Shown here piece by piece: positions 37,516 through 48,900 of a stretch of DNA of 64,000 nucleotides. Numbering within the stretch: position 1 is the stretch's first letter; every line of letters begins with the position of its first letter. The notes beneath the pieces are model-generated. The model saw only the letters and a program-made list of their open reading frames with translations. It ran no database searches and had not been told where the DNA came from. The stretch spans positions 5,653,740 to 5,717,739 of the forward strand of contig JYIP02000002.1 of assembly GCA_001051155.2 (NCBI GenBank). The letters run 5' to 3'. This DNA comes from Chrysoporthe austroafricana. Lineage: Eukaryota > Ascomycota > Sordariomycetes > Diaporthales > Cryphonectriaceae. The translations under genes were made by a program, and so were the position numbers.

Positions 37516-38291
37516 AATAAATAAAGCAAATAGCAAGTAAAGTAAATAATAAATAAAATAAGTAATAAATAAAGTAAAAAGTAAATAAAATAAATAATAA
37601 GCAAAATAATATTATTTATTATTTATTATTTATTATTTATTATTTATTATTTATTATTTATATAAATAATAAATAATAAATAATAAATAATAAATAATAA
37701 TAAGCAAATTAAATATTAAGCAATATATAATAAATAGAAAATAATAAATAAAATAAATAATAAGTAAAGCAAATATTAAATAAAATAAATAATAAATAAA
37801 GCAAATAATAAGCAAAGCAAATAGCAAGCTTTTATTTATTATTCGTTTTATTTATTATTTATTTTTCGTTTTAATTATTATTCGTTTTATTCGTTATATA
37901 TTTTATTTATCGTTTATTTTATATATTAAAGCAAAATAAGCAATAAATAGCAAATAATAAAGAAAACAAGCAATAAGCAAAATAAATAGCAAAAAAAATA
38001 AGCAATAAATAATAAATAATACGCATTAAATAATAAGGAATAAAAAGCAACTAAAGCAAATAGCAAGCGATAAATAATAAATAAAAAATAAGAAATAAAA
38101 TAAATAGCAAATAAAGCAAACAAAAAGCAATATAAATAATAAAGAAAATAAATAATAAGCAAAGCAAGTAATAAGCAAAATAAATAGCAAAAAAGCAAAT
38201 AATAAGCAAAGCAAGAAATAAATAAAGCAAGCAATAAACAATAAATAATAAATAGCAAATAGCAAGCAAAATAAATAGCAAATAAATAATG
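37516..38291. repeat. degenerate low-complexity array (AAT/AGC-rich words)
   Basis: It is built of words such as AAATAATAAGCAAAGC and AAATAGCAAG without a fixed period. Around 37618-37700 a run of TTATTTATTA words flips to its complement, forming a long imperfect palindrome. Minus-strand open frames here, rich in Leu, Phe, Tyr and Ile, are products of the repeat and not genes. Confidence 0.85.
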
Positions 38292-38492
38292 GTAAACGTA
38301 TTAAAATATATTATAAAGCATCGTTCTCCCAAAAAAGTAAATTACGCTAAAGCCCATTAAGGCATTATATAAGCCCTTCGGTAAAAGTATAGCATTTACT
38401 TGATAAATTCACTGCGTATTTACTAAGGGATTCACTATAGATTTACCAGGCGAATCCACTACAAATTCACTTCGTCTATAGGTTTTGCTATC
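38292..38492. repeat. R3a: dispersed repeat next to the array
   Basis: About 200 bp matching 63536-63736 in the same orientation, with mainly transitional differences. It contains several AAATTCACT/GGATTCACT words. The array is on its left here but on the right at R3b. Confidence 0.8.
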
Positions 38493-39145
38493 AATTGCTA
38501 GCCCTTTATAACCTTTATCTATAAAGGAAGCTAACCGTTAGAGACGTTTTGAATAGCAGTAGTACGATATAATAAGACTTTGAATTATACGGCAAGGAAA
38601 AGCACGATAGCACTATTGGACAAAGGAGATTATATAGGAAATAATAATCGTTTTATAAAGCCGATTCGTACTAAAGTCCTAATAGGTAAACGTGCTTATA
38701 CCGGGGACTAAAAGAAAACTTGCCCATATCGGGAGCTTAGAATTGATCTTTTATTACAATCGGTTTATGCTTGGGATAAATAAATATATATAGTACTTAT
38801 ATATAATAAGGCTAGCCGATATCCAAATGTATTTCGGTAATGCTTAATCGTATTTACCGCCGAAATATTTGGTATAGATATAACTAAAAACCAAAATTAT
38901 TCGTAAATATTAATAGAAAATATAGCTTTCAGATAATAAGGTATTAAGTGAGTATAATAATAATAAATGTAAAATGAAATTACAATAAGATATATTAGTA
39001 TGCAAAGCCGATAGCCGTATATAATTATTATATAGCGATATTATAGCTAGTCCTTAATATAAATAGCTAAATCTATAAATTATTAAAAGAAAGCAATATT
39101 ATATGCTATTAATAATATTATATTAATAAATAATAGCAGTATTTA
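38493..39145. other. region without recognised genes
   Basis: AT-rich DNA downstream of the stop codon of the unknown minus-strand gene. It may contain that gene's 3' end signals. No family match was found. Confidence 0.4.
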
Positions 39146-39175
39146 CTAATTGGGGATAATTTCCTGGGCTTTAGC
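39146..39175 (-). pseudogene. unknown 587-aa gene, last nine codons and stop
   Basis: On the minus strand it continues from 54015: after one TSD copy (AATAG) is removed the frame reads FRNLLNFEAIAKAQEIIPN, then TAG at 39146-39148. The phase is exact, so this is the natural C-terminus cut off by E4. The main part is described at 54015-55748. Confidence 0.75.
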
Positions 39176-39180
39176 AATAG
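39176..39180. repeat. E4 target site duplication, left copy
   Basis: AATAG, repeated at 54015-54019. Confidence 0.93.
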
Positions 39181-39360
39181 TATTATAAACTAACGAACAG
39201 TTCAGGTTATAGGAACAGGCCGGATCAATAGATCCAAGGCCAGCATAGCACGGATCCAATATCCGATATAAAGGAACCATTTATATAAGGATACTTAACT
39301 ATCCTGGATTATATAATCAAAGGTTAGGGATAGATAAGGATAAGGATTATAGGATTACCC

Positions 39361-39393
39361 AGTAAGCTAGTAAGCCAGGCTTACTAGCTTACT
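39361..39393. repeat. perfect 33-bp palindrome in the E4 LTR
   Basis: Two 16-bp arms (39361-39376 and 39378-39393) are exact reverse complements around one A. The 3' LTR has the same element near 53718-53750 with RIP-type changes. Other LTRs of the family carry related GCTTACT/AGTAAGC words, so it may be a conserved U3 element. Confidence 0.85.
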
Positions 39394-39426
39394 AAATAAT
39401 CAGATAATCCCGTACTGAAAAGCCGG

Positions 39427-39434
39427 ATATATAA
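39427..39434 (+). promoter_or_regulatory. TATA-like box in the E4 LTR
   Basis: ATATATAA, 46 nt before the priming 9-mer. Confidence 0.5.
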
Positions 39435-39658
39435 GACTGAATATTCCCTATTATCAAATAGATTTCATAATTGCTTTTCAGTCGTCAATCTAAGTATTAA
39501 TCGGACCTTATTATTGATAGTCGCTTAAGACTTATAAATATTGCGATACTCGGTAAACGTATTTCAATATCTAAAGCGTATACTTAATACCGCTCTTATT
39601 AGCATAAATTCTTTAATCTTACGGCATATTTCAGGATTGCTATAGCGTTCATAATATT

Positions 39659-39667
39659 TTGATAACT
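39659..39667 (+). other. E4 primer-binding site, self-priming type
   Basis: TTGATAACT starts two nucleotides inside the LTR. It is complementary to the LTR 9-mer AGTCGTCAA (39480-39488) except at two positions explained by transitions. Confidence 0.6.
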
Positions 39668-39688
39668 CTTGTTTAAAAACGGTTTAGT

Positions 39689-40760
39689 ATATACCTTTTG
39701 AGCAATACCAGAAATACGATAGCGCTTTAAATTCCGTTTTCTTCTAGCAACCAGGCCCTTTCGGAAAAGGCCCTGATTATTCTTACTAACGAGCAGCTTT
39801 AATAACAGAATATAGCCCTTTATTAGCAACTTGAAAAAGTCAAGAATGAAATCATTTGCTTTAACGCTTTTCAGCAAGCGAAAGCTTTTAAGCTTGACAA
39901 GCCAAAGCCTTATAAAGGCATTCGGAAAGACTTTCAAGCCTTTTTGATATAATTCAAAGCTTATTTCAAGCATTACGGAACCCAGTTCAGAACTGCTTAC
40001 GACAAAATCGACTTCGCAAGAAGCCGCCTTGAAAAGATAGCCCTTCAGTAGTAAAAGCCCACTTTTCGCAATTACTTGGATAACGATAATATATTTCGTT
40101 CCGAAAATACCAAATGCATCTTCTAGCATTATTCCAATTTCGAAAAAGCCCTTATCAAGACTTTTGGAAACCCGAACGAATAACGTATTGCAATACGGCA
40201 ACTAGAAGCATTGCGACAAACCGGCTCGGCCGCGGACTATACGGCCAAATTCCGGCAAATCGTTATTCATTTCGATTACGAAAATAAACCCCTTATAGAC
40301 GCTTACTATACGGGATTTAAGGAAAAAGTCAAAGACGAACTTTACAAAGAAAACCGACCCGAAAAACTTAGCGAATTTATCAATAAAGCAGTCCGTATCG
40401 ACAATCGATTTTACGAATAGCGCTAATAATAACAGAAAAACTATAGCTATGCCCCGAAATATTAGCCCAATTCCGGAAGGCGCAAGTTTTAATAGAAAAA
40501 TCGAAATAATATAGCCTATTCGGGCATTATGCATGCTAGACTTATAGAACTAAATGCCCTTATGCGAAAGCAATATAAGGGAATTACCTATTACAATTGC
40601 GGCAAGAAAGGATATATCGCCCGCAATTATTATTAAGAAAAAAAGAAACGAGAATAGAAGCCAGTCCCGGAAAGATAAATTAGTATCGCTTAGCGATAAG
40701 AGCCTAATTAGCTAAGCAACAATATCCAATAGGAACAAGTAACGAACCCTAATTATAGCA
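39689..40760 (+). pseudogene. gag: E4 gag
   Basis: The start is at ATA (once ATG) 39689, again exactly 900 nt before the zinc knuckle (40589-40630; YYNCGKKGYIARNY, two Cys and the His mutated). The Gag core at 40211-40420 is open: RQTGSAADYTAKFRQIV, DAYYTGFKEKVKDELYK, SEFINKAVRIDNR. The same frame stays protein-like past the knuckle to at least 41240, so Gag may have had a long tail. The minus-strand open frames of 200 and 110 codons over this region are shadows. Confidence 0.86.
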
Positions 40761-43000
40761 ATATAAGCTGGATAGCCTGCTATTAAGATTATTGCTTATT
40801 GCACCTTTCAGAAAAGGAAAGTTTAAGGTAGTTTTTACGCAAACTTAAAAGATAACGGCAATTCGCTATAAGAAGAAAAGGCCTACTTTATAATATAATA
40901 ATAAATAATAGCAATTCGGATTGCTCGAGCAACCCGCTAAACATTACGGAAGAAGATTTAAGAAAATTCTTTCTAGAAATATATTTCGATTAACGATAAG
41001 AAAAAGCAATAGAAAAAGAATTTAGCATATAAACGCTAATACCCGGCATTACGCTTAGCGAAACGATACTGCAAGATAAATAGCCAGATAACTTGCTAAT
41101 CCAAATATTCGAAAAAGAACCTGTCGGAAAAATAGGAAAGCCAGTTATTAAGTATCCCAAATAGGATTACCCTAAAAACCGTAACTGGATAACCAAGCAT
41201 ACGAAAGTAAAATACCTCGTATACGGGCTTATTCTAGAAAAATTTTTCCAAAGCATTCCGTTCCAAAACGGCAAATATAAACCCTAAGAAAATAGAAAGA
41301 TTAGTCATTTATACCCTCATTACTATAAACTTGCTTGGATATATTATATATATTATAACTGCCAGATATATTTTAGCAAGAAAGTTAAATACAATTAGTT
41401 CCCAATTAAGGAATAGGACTAATTGATCTAACCTATTATAGAATCCTAAGGGAAATATAGGAAAGTCTTGCATATCGAATATAGCAATGCTTATATTAGA
41501 TTATTTGATAATCGCTTATAGAAATGCATTTAAGAAAGAATAATATAGGAATAATGCTATATATCGGCATATTCTATCTATATGCAAGATAAAACCAAAA
41601 AATAATACTGATTGCAAAGAGCCGAGAAAGCAAAGTAGTATGCCCAAAGCCAAGCAAGAAGATTAGCAAGGCAAGTAGCAAGATAAGTACAGAATAACCC
41701 AAAAAGAAAAGATCGCTTATAAGGGAATAGCAGCCAATCAAGACTACAAAATCCCTATACGCTATTACGAAAAATAACGAAAGATATATTATTTTGGACG
41801 CATATATTAACGGGCAACGTTATAGCGTACTATTGGATAGTAGCGTATAAGGAAATTTTATCTTGCCGGAAATCGTTAATAAGAAACGAATTCCTTGAAT
41901 GCAAAAGAAAGATCCTTATAAACTTAATATTATAGAAGGAAAGGCAGTAATATATAATTTTGGAATAGTCGATAGAGAAATTGATTACTTATTTATCTCG
42001 ATCCAAAGCTTTATAACGAAAACTACTTTCGATATTACAAATATAGCATAGCATAAGTTAATTTTAAGAATACTTTAGCTTAAGGAATATAACCCTTATA
42101 TCGATTAGACTATTAGCCAGATTTTATAAGAATAAGCCGTACTTATTAAAAGGGTCGCAATTAACGGAATAGAGAAAGACTTAATTATTGAGAATAATAT
42201 CAAGAATATGCGCTCAAATAAGCTCAGATATACCCTTAAAGCAGAAATACTTGCCAAACGATAAGGAAAGGTTACGAGTATTTCGAACTTATAAATACAG
42301 GTTGAAAACGGATTAAGAATTCAAGCGACTAGTAGTTAGCAAAAGGCTAATCCGGCGCAAAGCATTACGAAACTATATAGACTATAGAATTATAAAGAAA
42401 TTCAGCTTTTAGCATAATAGATATAAGAAAACTACGAAAGAAAATTCGGCCCTATAAATAATAAATACCCAAAATTACTAGAAACTAAGATATGCAAATA
42501 AAGAAAGGAAGCAATAAAAGAAAAATACGCTTAACGGTACCTTTTATTCTTCCAAATTGCAGAAAACGAAAAAGGACCGCTACCAGAATTCAAGAACGTA
42601 TTACGAGAATACTATAAGTTCAAGAAACTATAGCAAGGAAAATTTAATACCGGCTTACTAGAGTACGGCCCTTACAATTACGAGATTCTACTGAAAGAAG
42701 GAATTCAGCCAAAATTCCATTCTATTTACGGACTTAATAAAGCAAAACTCAAAGCATTTAGAGAATATATTGACAAAAACCTGAAAAGAAGCTATATACA
42801 ACTATCGCAATTACTTACGGAATACTCAATCTTATTTATACCCAAAAAGAATAGCAAATTACAACTTTGTATAAATTACCGATAACTCAATAATATTATA
42901 ATCAAAAACCGGTACTTACTGCTACTGGCAAATAAAATAAGAAACCGATTAATAGGAACAAAATAATTTATTACGTTTGATCTTAAAGAAGGATATTATT
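40760..43000 (+). pseudogene. pol: E4 pol, part 1: linker, protease and RT N-terminus
   Basis: The protease reads ILDAYINGQRYSVLLDSS at about 41795-41847; the catalytic Asp codon is at 41836. Its phase is -1 relative to gag, the same offset as in E3 and E5, suggesting that Pol was made by frameshifting or from an overlapping frame. RT begins near 42600 (EYYKFKKLQQGKFNTGLL) and is cut after FDLKEGYY at 43000, where E5 inserted. Confidence 0.86.
42996..43000. repeat. E5 target site duplication, left copy
   Basis: TTATT, repeated at 50380-50384. Removing E5 and one copy restores the RT codons for GYYYIRIKE. Confidence 0.95.
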
Positions 43001-43469
43001 TGTTATGAACGCTGCAGCAAATCCTAAGATATACTGTAGGGTCAAAGGGTTTATGCTAACAAGAGCGGTGCCAAATACAGCCTTAAGATTCAGGACGAGT
43101 TCACTGAGTATTGCAATATTCATAAGCTAATATGGCTATCAATAGTAGAGTCCAATTGATACTTAGATTGACGACTGAAAGTATTAGAACCACCCTTTCA
43201 AAGGCATCCCTTACTGTCTATATACTTTGCCCCATAAGCGTAGCTTACTGGCTTACTAGGTAAGTAAATGAGCGTGGCTTACTAGCTTACTAGGTAAATG
43301 AGTGAGCGTGGCTTATTGGCTTACCAAGTAATCTGGTAATCCTTATTTTATTTAACCCTAACCCATGCATAATCCTGGGATTCGTATTTCCTGTATGAAA
43401 CTCCCTGTAGGTGGGTTGTCTATCTATTTTCCTTTTCCCTTCCCGGGTTTTATTTATGGGTTTATAATA
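43001..43469 (-). repeat. E5 3' LTR (469 bp)
   Basis: It starts TGTTATGAACGCTGCAGC and ends TTTATAATA. Every difference from the right LTR that I could see is a transition. The priming motif is TTGACGACT at 43168-43176 on the plus strand. A telomere-like TAACCCTAACCC lies at 43353-43364. Confidence 0.95.
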
Positions 43470-43486
43470 CTATCCCCCCCTTTATC
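43470..43486 (-). other. E5 polypurine tract
   Basis: On the minus strand this reads AAAGGGGGGG followed by ATAG, directly before the LTR. It is the cleanest tract in the window and fixes the element's orientation. Confidence 0.85.
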
Positions 43487-43562
43487 GGTATTGATATCCT
43501 TATCGATTTTTGTAAGAGTTTTTCGCAAATCCTTTCTTTATTATCGTGCTTTCTTAATCAGG

Positions 43563-44153
43563 ATGTCTGGTAGGGTGCAAAAGAATCGTTTATTTAAAAC
43601 TTAATGGCGAAACTCCTTTCTGGAAGCGATCTTTCAATATGCCGTACAGATGCCTTCCTGTTCCTTTTGCGAGGGTCGCGGGATTCCTGTCTGTCAGGTT
43701 TCTGAACGAGACTCCTCTCGTTATTCAGAATGCGTACGACTTAACCGTTCTCGTTGCGATATGCTGGGCATTTTTCCTGACAAGCTGCGCAAAATGGCTT
43801 GCCGCTACTAAAAGCTGGAAGATAAATTAGAGGCAGCCGAAAAGAAGGTTTTCCGGCTTTATCGCTAAAAGCGTATATGGTACGAGAAGATAATGCGGGC
43901 TATCTGTCGCGGCTTGTTTAGTTTGAAGGAATTGGAAAGACTGGAATTTGAAGAAGCCGAAGAAGAAAGGCGCAAGGCTATGGCAGAGTGTCGAGCAATG
44001 GAACCCTTAGTTCCCGAAAGTCCTTTTCCTGAGAGTTTTGATCTGGATGCCGCCTTATAATAGTTTGGTCCCGGGTTTGGGTAGCCCGTACTGGACCTGG
44101 AGAATGAGTTCCAGGGTTTTGCAGATTTTTCGGGTACGAACCTTCTTTCTTAG
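43563..44153 (+). pseudogene. E5 antisense ORF (AO), reference copy
   Basis: Here the start codon is still ATG (43563, MSGRVQKNRLF) and the stop is TAG 44151-44153: 196 codons with only a handful of internal stops. An inner Met at 43650 opens MPSCSFCEGRG. The cluster is C-x2-C-x7-C-x9-C-x2-C-x7-C, with Cys four now Tyr (CSFC, VCQVSE, RYSEC, RSRCD). It is followed by a charged helical stretch (KLEDKLEAAEKKVF, LKELERLEFEEAEEERRKA) and PLVPESPFPESFDLDAA. The symmetrical six-Cys cluster resembles fungal binuclear zinc-cluster DNA-binding domains. Similar small Cys-cluster coiled-coil proteins are, as I recall, common in ascomycete repeats, but I cannot name a function. Confidence 0.82.
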
Positions 44154-44169
44154 ATAATCCTAGTAAGTA

Positions 44170-47100
44170 GAATCTTTTATAGGTTCATTTTTTTCCGTTA
44201 TTGTTTGTCTAGGTAATCCGCTAACGCTCGAAATGCATTTTGTAAGTTGGTTTTAGGTTCTTACGAATTTTCACTTGCCGGATAGCCTTTCCATTTAATG
44301 AGGTATTCGGGGTTATAATTTAGTCCGCAATATTTGAAGATTCGTTCGACCTCGTATTCTGGCTTATTATTCTCTATTTGAATGCTTTTGTCTATTTTGG
44401 TCGATTTTGATACTGGTTTGAAAAGCGAAATGTGGAATACCGGATGGATTCTCATTCTATAAGGTAATGCGAATTCGAAATTGATATTTGAGATCTTCCT
44501 TAGGATTTTGAATAGTCCCAATTTCTTATAATCCAGTAAATGAGAGGGTCTTGTCGTTTTAATGTATTCCTTTTGTCGAATAAAGTAGACTTTGTCCTTT
44601 TCCTGTAGGATTGGTCCCTTAATCCTTTTGGAGTTGGCGTATTTCGTTATTTTTTCTTGTACGAATTTCAGTTCTTTCTGGAGTTCTTCTTAAATCTTCT
44701 TGATCTTTCTGATTCGTCTTTCTGCAGCTTCTGCATTTGCTCCTGGTATCTTGTCGTAATAGGCTGTCAGGTTGTAGCTATAAAGTGCATAGAATAGCGA
44801 CTTCTTTATCGTACTTATATTTGTACTGTTATATACAAATTGTGCTAGGGGTAAGAAGTCGACCCAGTTATCCTGTTCGTAATTTATATAATATCGTAAA
44901 TATTGCTTGATAACCTGGTTAATTCTTTCCGTTTGTCTATCTATTTGTAAATAGAATGCTATGGATATTTTTTGTTATATTCCGAATAATTTCGTAAGTA
45001 AGGTCCAGAAGTTTGATACGAACTTTCTGTTTCTATCGGAAATGATTTCTTTAGGCATACTATAATTGGCTATAACCGTTCTGAGGAATGTATATGCGAG
45101 TTCTTCCGCTATATTGCTTTCTTTATATAGCAGGAAGTAAGCATATTTGCTTAGTCTGCAAACCATTACTAGAATGCTATTATACTGCATTCTAGTTAAG
45201 GGTTCTCGTAAAAGGGGTAGCTTAATAATGAAATCCTAGCTAATAGATTGCCAAACTGCTTCCGGAACCGGGAATGGTTAGAGCAACTTATAGGGCTTAT
45301 AATATTCGATCTTATTCTTCTTGTAGCTGTCGTATTCTCGTAGGATTTTTTCGATTCTTCGTCTGAATCCTGGTAGGTTCCAATATCTCTTGATTCTTTC
45401 GTAAGTAGCTCTGATTCTTTGGTAACCATATGCTAATGCATTATATATGGTCCTGATATATTCGTTTTGCTTTTCGGGGGTTATATCCTTAGGATATCTT
45501 CTTTGATTCTCGATTCTGATAATCGTATTGAGTTCTCTTGTTTCGTTTATAAAGCTGCCGTTTTTATTTTGCCTGAAAATGTTTTGCAGTTCTTTGGGTT
45601 CCGTATTTTGGTAGTCTGCCTGTCTGCTAAATGCATTTGCTCTGCCGTTCTCTGATCCTTTGCAATATATGATTTTCAGATCGAATTGCGAGAAGAATTC
45701 TGCCTATCTGATTTGTCGTTTATTCAAGACTTTAGTAGTTATGAATGTTATAAGATTCTTGTAATCCGAATGCATTATAATCTGGTATTTGGCTCCGATC
45801 AGATATCGCTGCTATTCTTCAAATGCCTTGACGATTGCTATCAGTTCCTTATCAGGAATGCCGTAATTGAATTCTGGGCCGTTTAATTTCTTTGAAAAGT
45901 TGCTTACGACCTTAAGGTATCCTTAGTCGTCTTTCTGGCTTAGTTATCCGCCGAATGCGTAATCTGATATATTGATTTCAATTTCGAAAAGTTTCTTTGG
46001 ATTTGCTTCGCAAAAAATAGGTTCTGACATAATTCGTCTTTTGATTTCATCAAATGCCTTCTGTATTTCCGAAATCTATCTGAACTTTCGGTCTTTCTTT
46101 GTTAAGTCTGTAAGCGGGTATGCGATCTTGCTATAATCTCGGATAAATTATCGGTAGAAATTGGCATATCCGAAAAATGCTCTAATATCTTTGACATTTT
46201 CTGGAATAGGCTATTCCTGTATTGCTTTGACTTTATCTTATTGCATGCTAATTTGTCCTGATTCGATAGTATAGCCCAGATAATTGACCTTCTATTAATA
46301 GAAATAGCATTTGCTTAGTTTAACTAGAAGTTTGTTATCTTATAATATTTGGAATACTTCCCGTATATGCTGCTTATATATTTCGAAGTTTTTTGAGAAA
46401 ATCAGGATATTATTAAAGTAGATAATGATAGTAGTATCTAGAAACTCGCGCAGGATATAATTGATTATTTCCTGGAAAGATACTGGCACATTCGTAAGTC
46501 CAAAAAGTATAATTACGTATTCAAAATGTCCGTAACGTATTCTGAAGGCTGTTTTCCAGATATCGCCTTCCTTGATTCTGATATAATAATATCCTTCCTT
46601 GAGGTCAAGCGTAATGAATTATCTAGCTCCAATCAATCGATCCTTTATTTCGCTTGCTAGCGGTAATGGGTATCGATTTTTGATAGTAATATCGTTAAGC
46701 TATTAATAATCCATACAAAGCCGTAATTTACCGTTTTTTTTTAGTATGAATAGGATAGGGTATCTTGCTAATAATCGCGATAGTCGTATATAGCCTTGCT
46801 TCAAGTTCTTATCAATATATTCTTTGAGCGCTTTAAGCCTTGCTTTGTCAAGTCTGTAAATAAGGAAGAATTTTGGCTGTATCCCTTCTTTCAAAGGGAT
46901 CTCGTAATCGTACGGGCCATGCTCTAGTAATCCCGTATCAAACTTCCCTTGCTATAATTTCTTGAATTCGTAGTATTCTCTTAGTACGTTTTCGAATGTC
47001 GGTATTGGTCCTTTTTCGTCTTTTGCAATTTGTAGGAATATAATATACCGTTATGCATATTTTTTCTCGCTAGCCTCCCGTCTTTAGGGTTTTCTTGCTT

Positions 47101-48900
47101 CTAATAGCCTCGAATGCTTATTAAGTACCGAGCCGAATTGTCTTTTAGCGTATTTATGCTATAGGAGCTGTATTTCTTTATAATTCCATAATCCATATTT
47201 TTTTGCATTATTCCGTACTTAACCGAACTCTTGTTAATCGATAGTTATTTATAGTTTTAATCCGTCCTTAATTTTCGTCTGGAAGTTCAAGGTATTTGTA
47301 ACCTTTCCCTATATCGTAGCTTATCTTTCAGCCTTAGGGGTACTTATAAGCCTGTTTAAGCGCGCTTTTCTTATACTATCCTCAGTAACTAAGTCTCTTC
47401 CTCTATTGGTAATTGCAACTTTCTTAATAAATACGGCTTATTCCTATAAAATCTGGCTAGTAGTCCAATCAATTCGAAGGTTATATTTCTTAAGCTAAGG
47501 TATTCCCAAGATCAATTCATGCTATGCCGTATCTATAATATCAAAAGCGATATTTATCGTAAGGCCTTGGATCGAGATAAGTAAATAATCAGTTTCCATA
47601 TCAATTATACCTTGGTTATACGTAACCGACTTTCCTTTTACAGTATTGAGCTTGTAAAAGTCCTTTTTCTGCATCCAGGGAATTCGTTCCCTATTAACGA
47701 TTTCGGGCGAGATAAAATTTCTTTATGCGCCGCTATCCAATAGTACGCTATATTATTATCCTTTGATATATGCGTCCAGAATAATATGCTTTTCGTCTTT
47801 TTTAGTAATAGCATATAGGGACCTCGTAGTCCTAATCGGCTATTATCCCATTACAGGCAATCCTTCCCTTTTGGGGTATTTTGGGCGCTTCTCGCTGCTT
47901 GCTATGCCAGCCGTTTCGCTTGGGCGTAATTCCGCTACCGATTCTTTTCGATTTTCTGCAGCCTGTGCTATTCTCTAGCTTTGTCCTGTACATATATGGA
48001 ATATGCTATTATATAGCATTGTCCCCATATAGTCTTTTTATCGACGCATGCTCGCGGGCAGTTATCGGGCAGCCCTATATATGCGTTATTGTTTTCAATA
48101 TACAGGACTTTTCTGAATTTTCCTCTCTCTTTTGTAACGGGATGGATCAATTGGTCTTATTCCCTGAATGGAAACCAATTGTATTTGACTTTTTCGCTGA
48201 AATATATCTAGCAGTTATAGTAAATATAGCAGATCCAGGCAAATTTATAATAACGAGGGTATAAGTAACTGATCCTTCCGTTTTCCTGGGGTAGGCATTC
48301 GCTATTCTGAAATGGTATGCTTTAGAAGAGTTCCTTTGTTATAAATCCGTAGATAATGTATTCGATTTCCGTATATTTGGATATCCATTTGCAATTTTGG
48401 CAGTTCTTCTGCTAATAGCGGGCTATTTTTTCTGATAATTCTTCGTTAGGGGCTAGAATTGGTAAGTTATCCGACTGTCTATCGGAATATGCTAAATTTT
48501 CGATAGTAATGCTAAGTATCGGTAATTCTAGTTCTATAGTTCCGATTTCTTTTTCTACTATATTGCTCTATTATCGTTCTAAGTAGTAATTCAAGGAATA
48601 TTTCCTTAAGTCTTCCTCGCCTTATAAAAGTCTTTCGCTAGAGCAATCGGAATCGCTATCCTGGATAATAGAGTCGTAAAGTGGGCCTTTCCTACCCATA
48701 GCGAGTTGCCGCTATCCTTAAGGCTTACGTAAGAACTATCCTGAACTTTCCTTTTCCGAAAAGTATAGTAAGCAATGATCTTAGTAGCAGGCTATCCAGC
48801 TAATACTGCTATAATTAAGGTCCGCTGCTTGTTCTGGTAGGATGTTTTTGTCTAGCTGATTGGGTTCCTATCGCTAAGCGATATTAACTTATCTTTCCGG
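44170..48900 (-). pseudogene. pol: E5 pol: protease, RT, RNase H, integrase, chromodomain
   Basis: Protease is well kept: LLDSGA with the Asp-Ser-Gly codons at 47729-47737. RT runs about 46990-46380, with an open stretch at 46703-46894 (RYPILFILKKNGKLRLC) and active site YFNN at 46409-46420. RNase H is at about 45620-46090. The integrase zinc region is near 45320-45480 and its core at 44975-45190 (LAYTFLRTVIANYSMPKE). The chromodomain is at 44261-44521 (PEYEVERIFKY, YLIKWKGYPASENS). The protease is in the -1 phase relative to gag. The insert position near the 3' end of AO shows AO and pol barely overlap. Confidence 0.9.

Larger units (their letters stand above)
39181..39656 (+). repeat. E4 5' LTR (476 bp)
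   Basis: It starts TATTATAAACTAACG and ends GCGTTCATAATA. It contains a 33-bp perfect palindrome at 39361-39393, a TATA-like box at 39427-39434 and the priming 9-mer AGTCGTCAA at 39480-39488. Confidence 0.93.

Noticed and set aside
37926..38332. Overlapping hydrophobic open frames of 79-110 codons on the minus strand, like membrane proteins
   Set aside because: They lie inside the low-complexity array; several phases are open at once and the composition is only what the repeat words encode. The same holds for 63653-63976.
39599..40534. 200- and 110-codon minus-strand open frames
   Set aside because: They are the complement of the E4 5' leader and gag, where RIP creates few minus-strand stops. 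Gag on the plus strand explains the sequence.
47763..48264. Two plus-strand open frames of 71 and 127 codons, possible small genes in E5
   Set aside because: They overlap the gag-pol linker of E5 on the opposite strand, have no counterpart in frame in the other copies, and lie outside the AO position.
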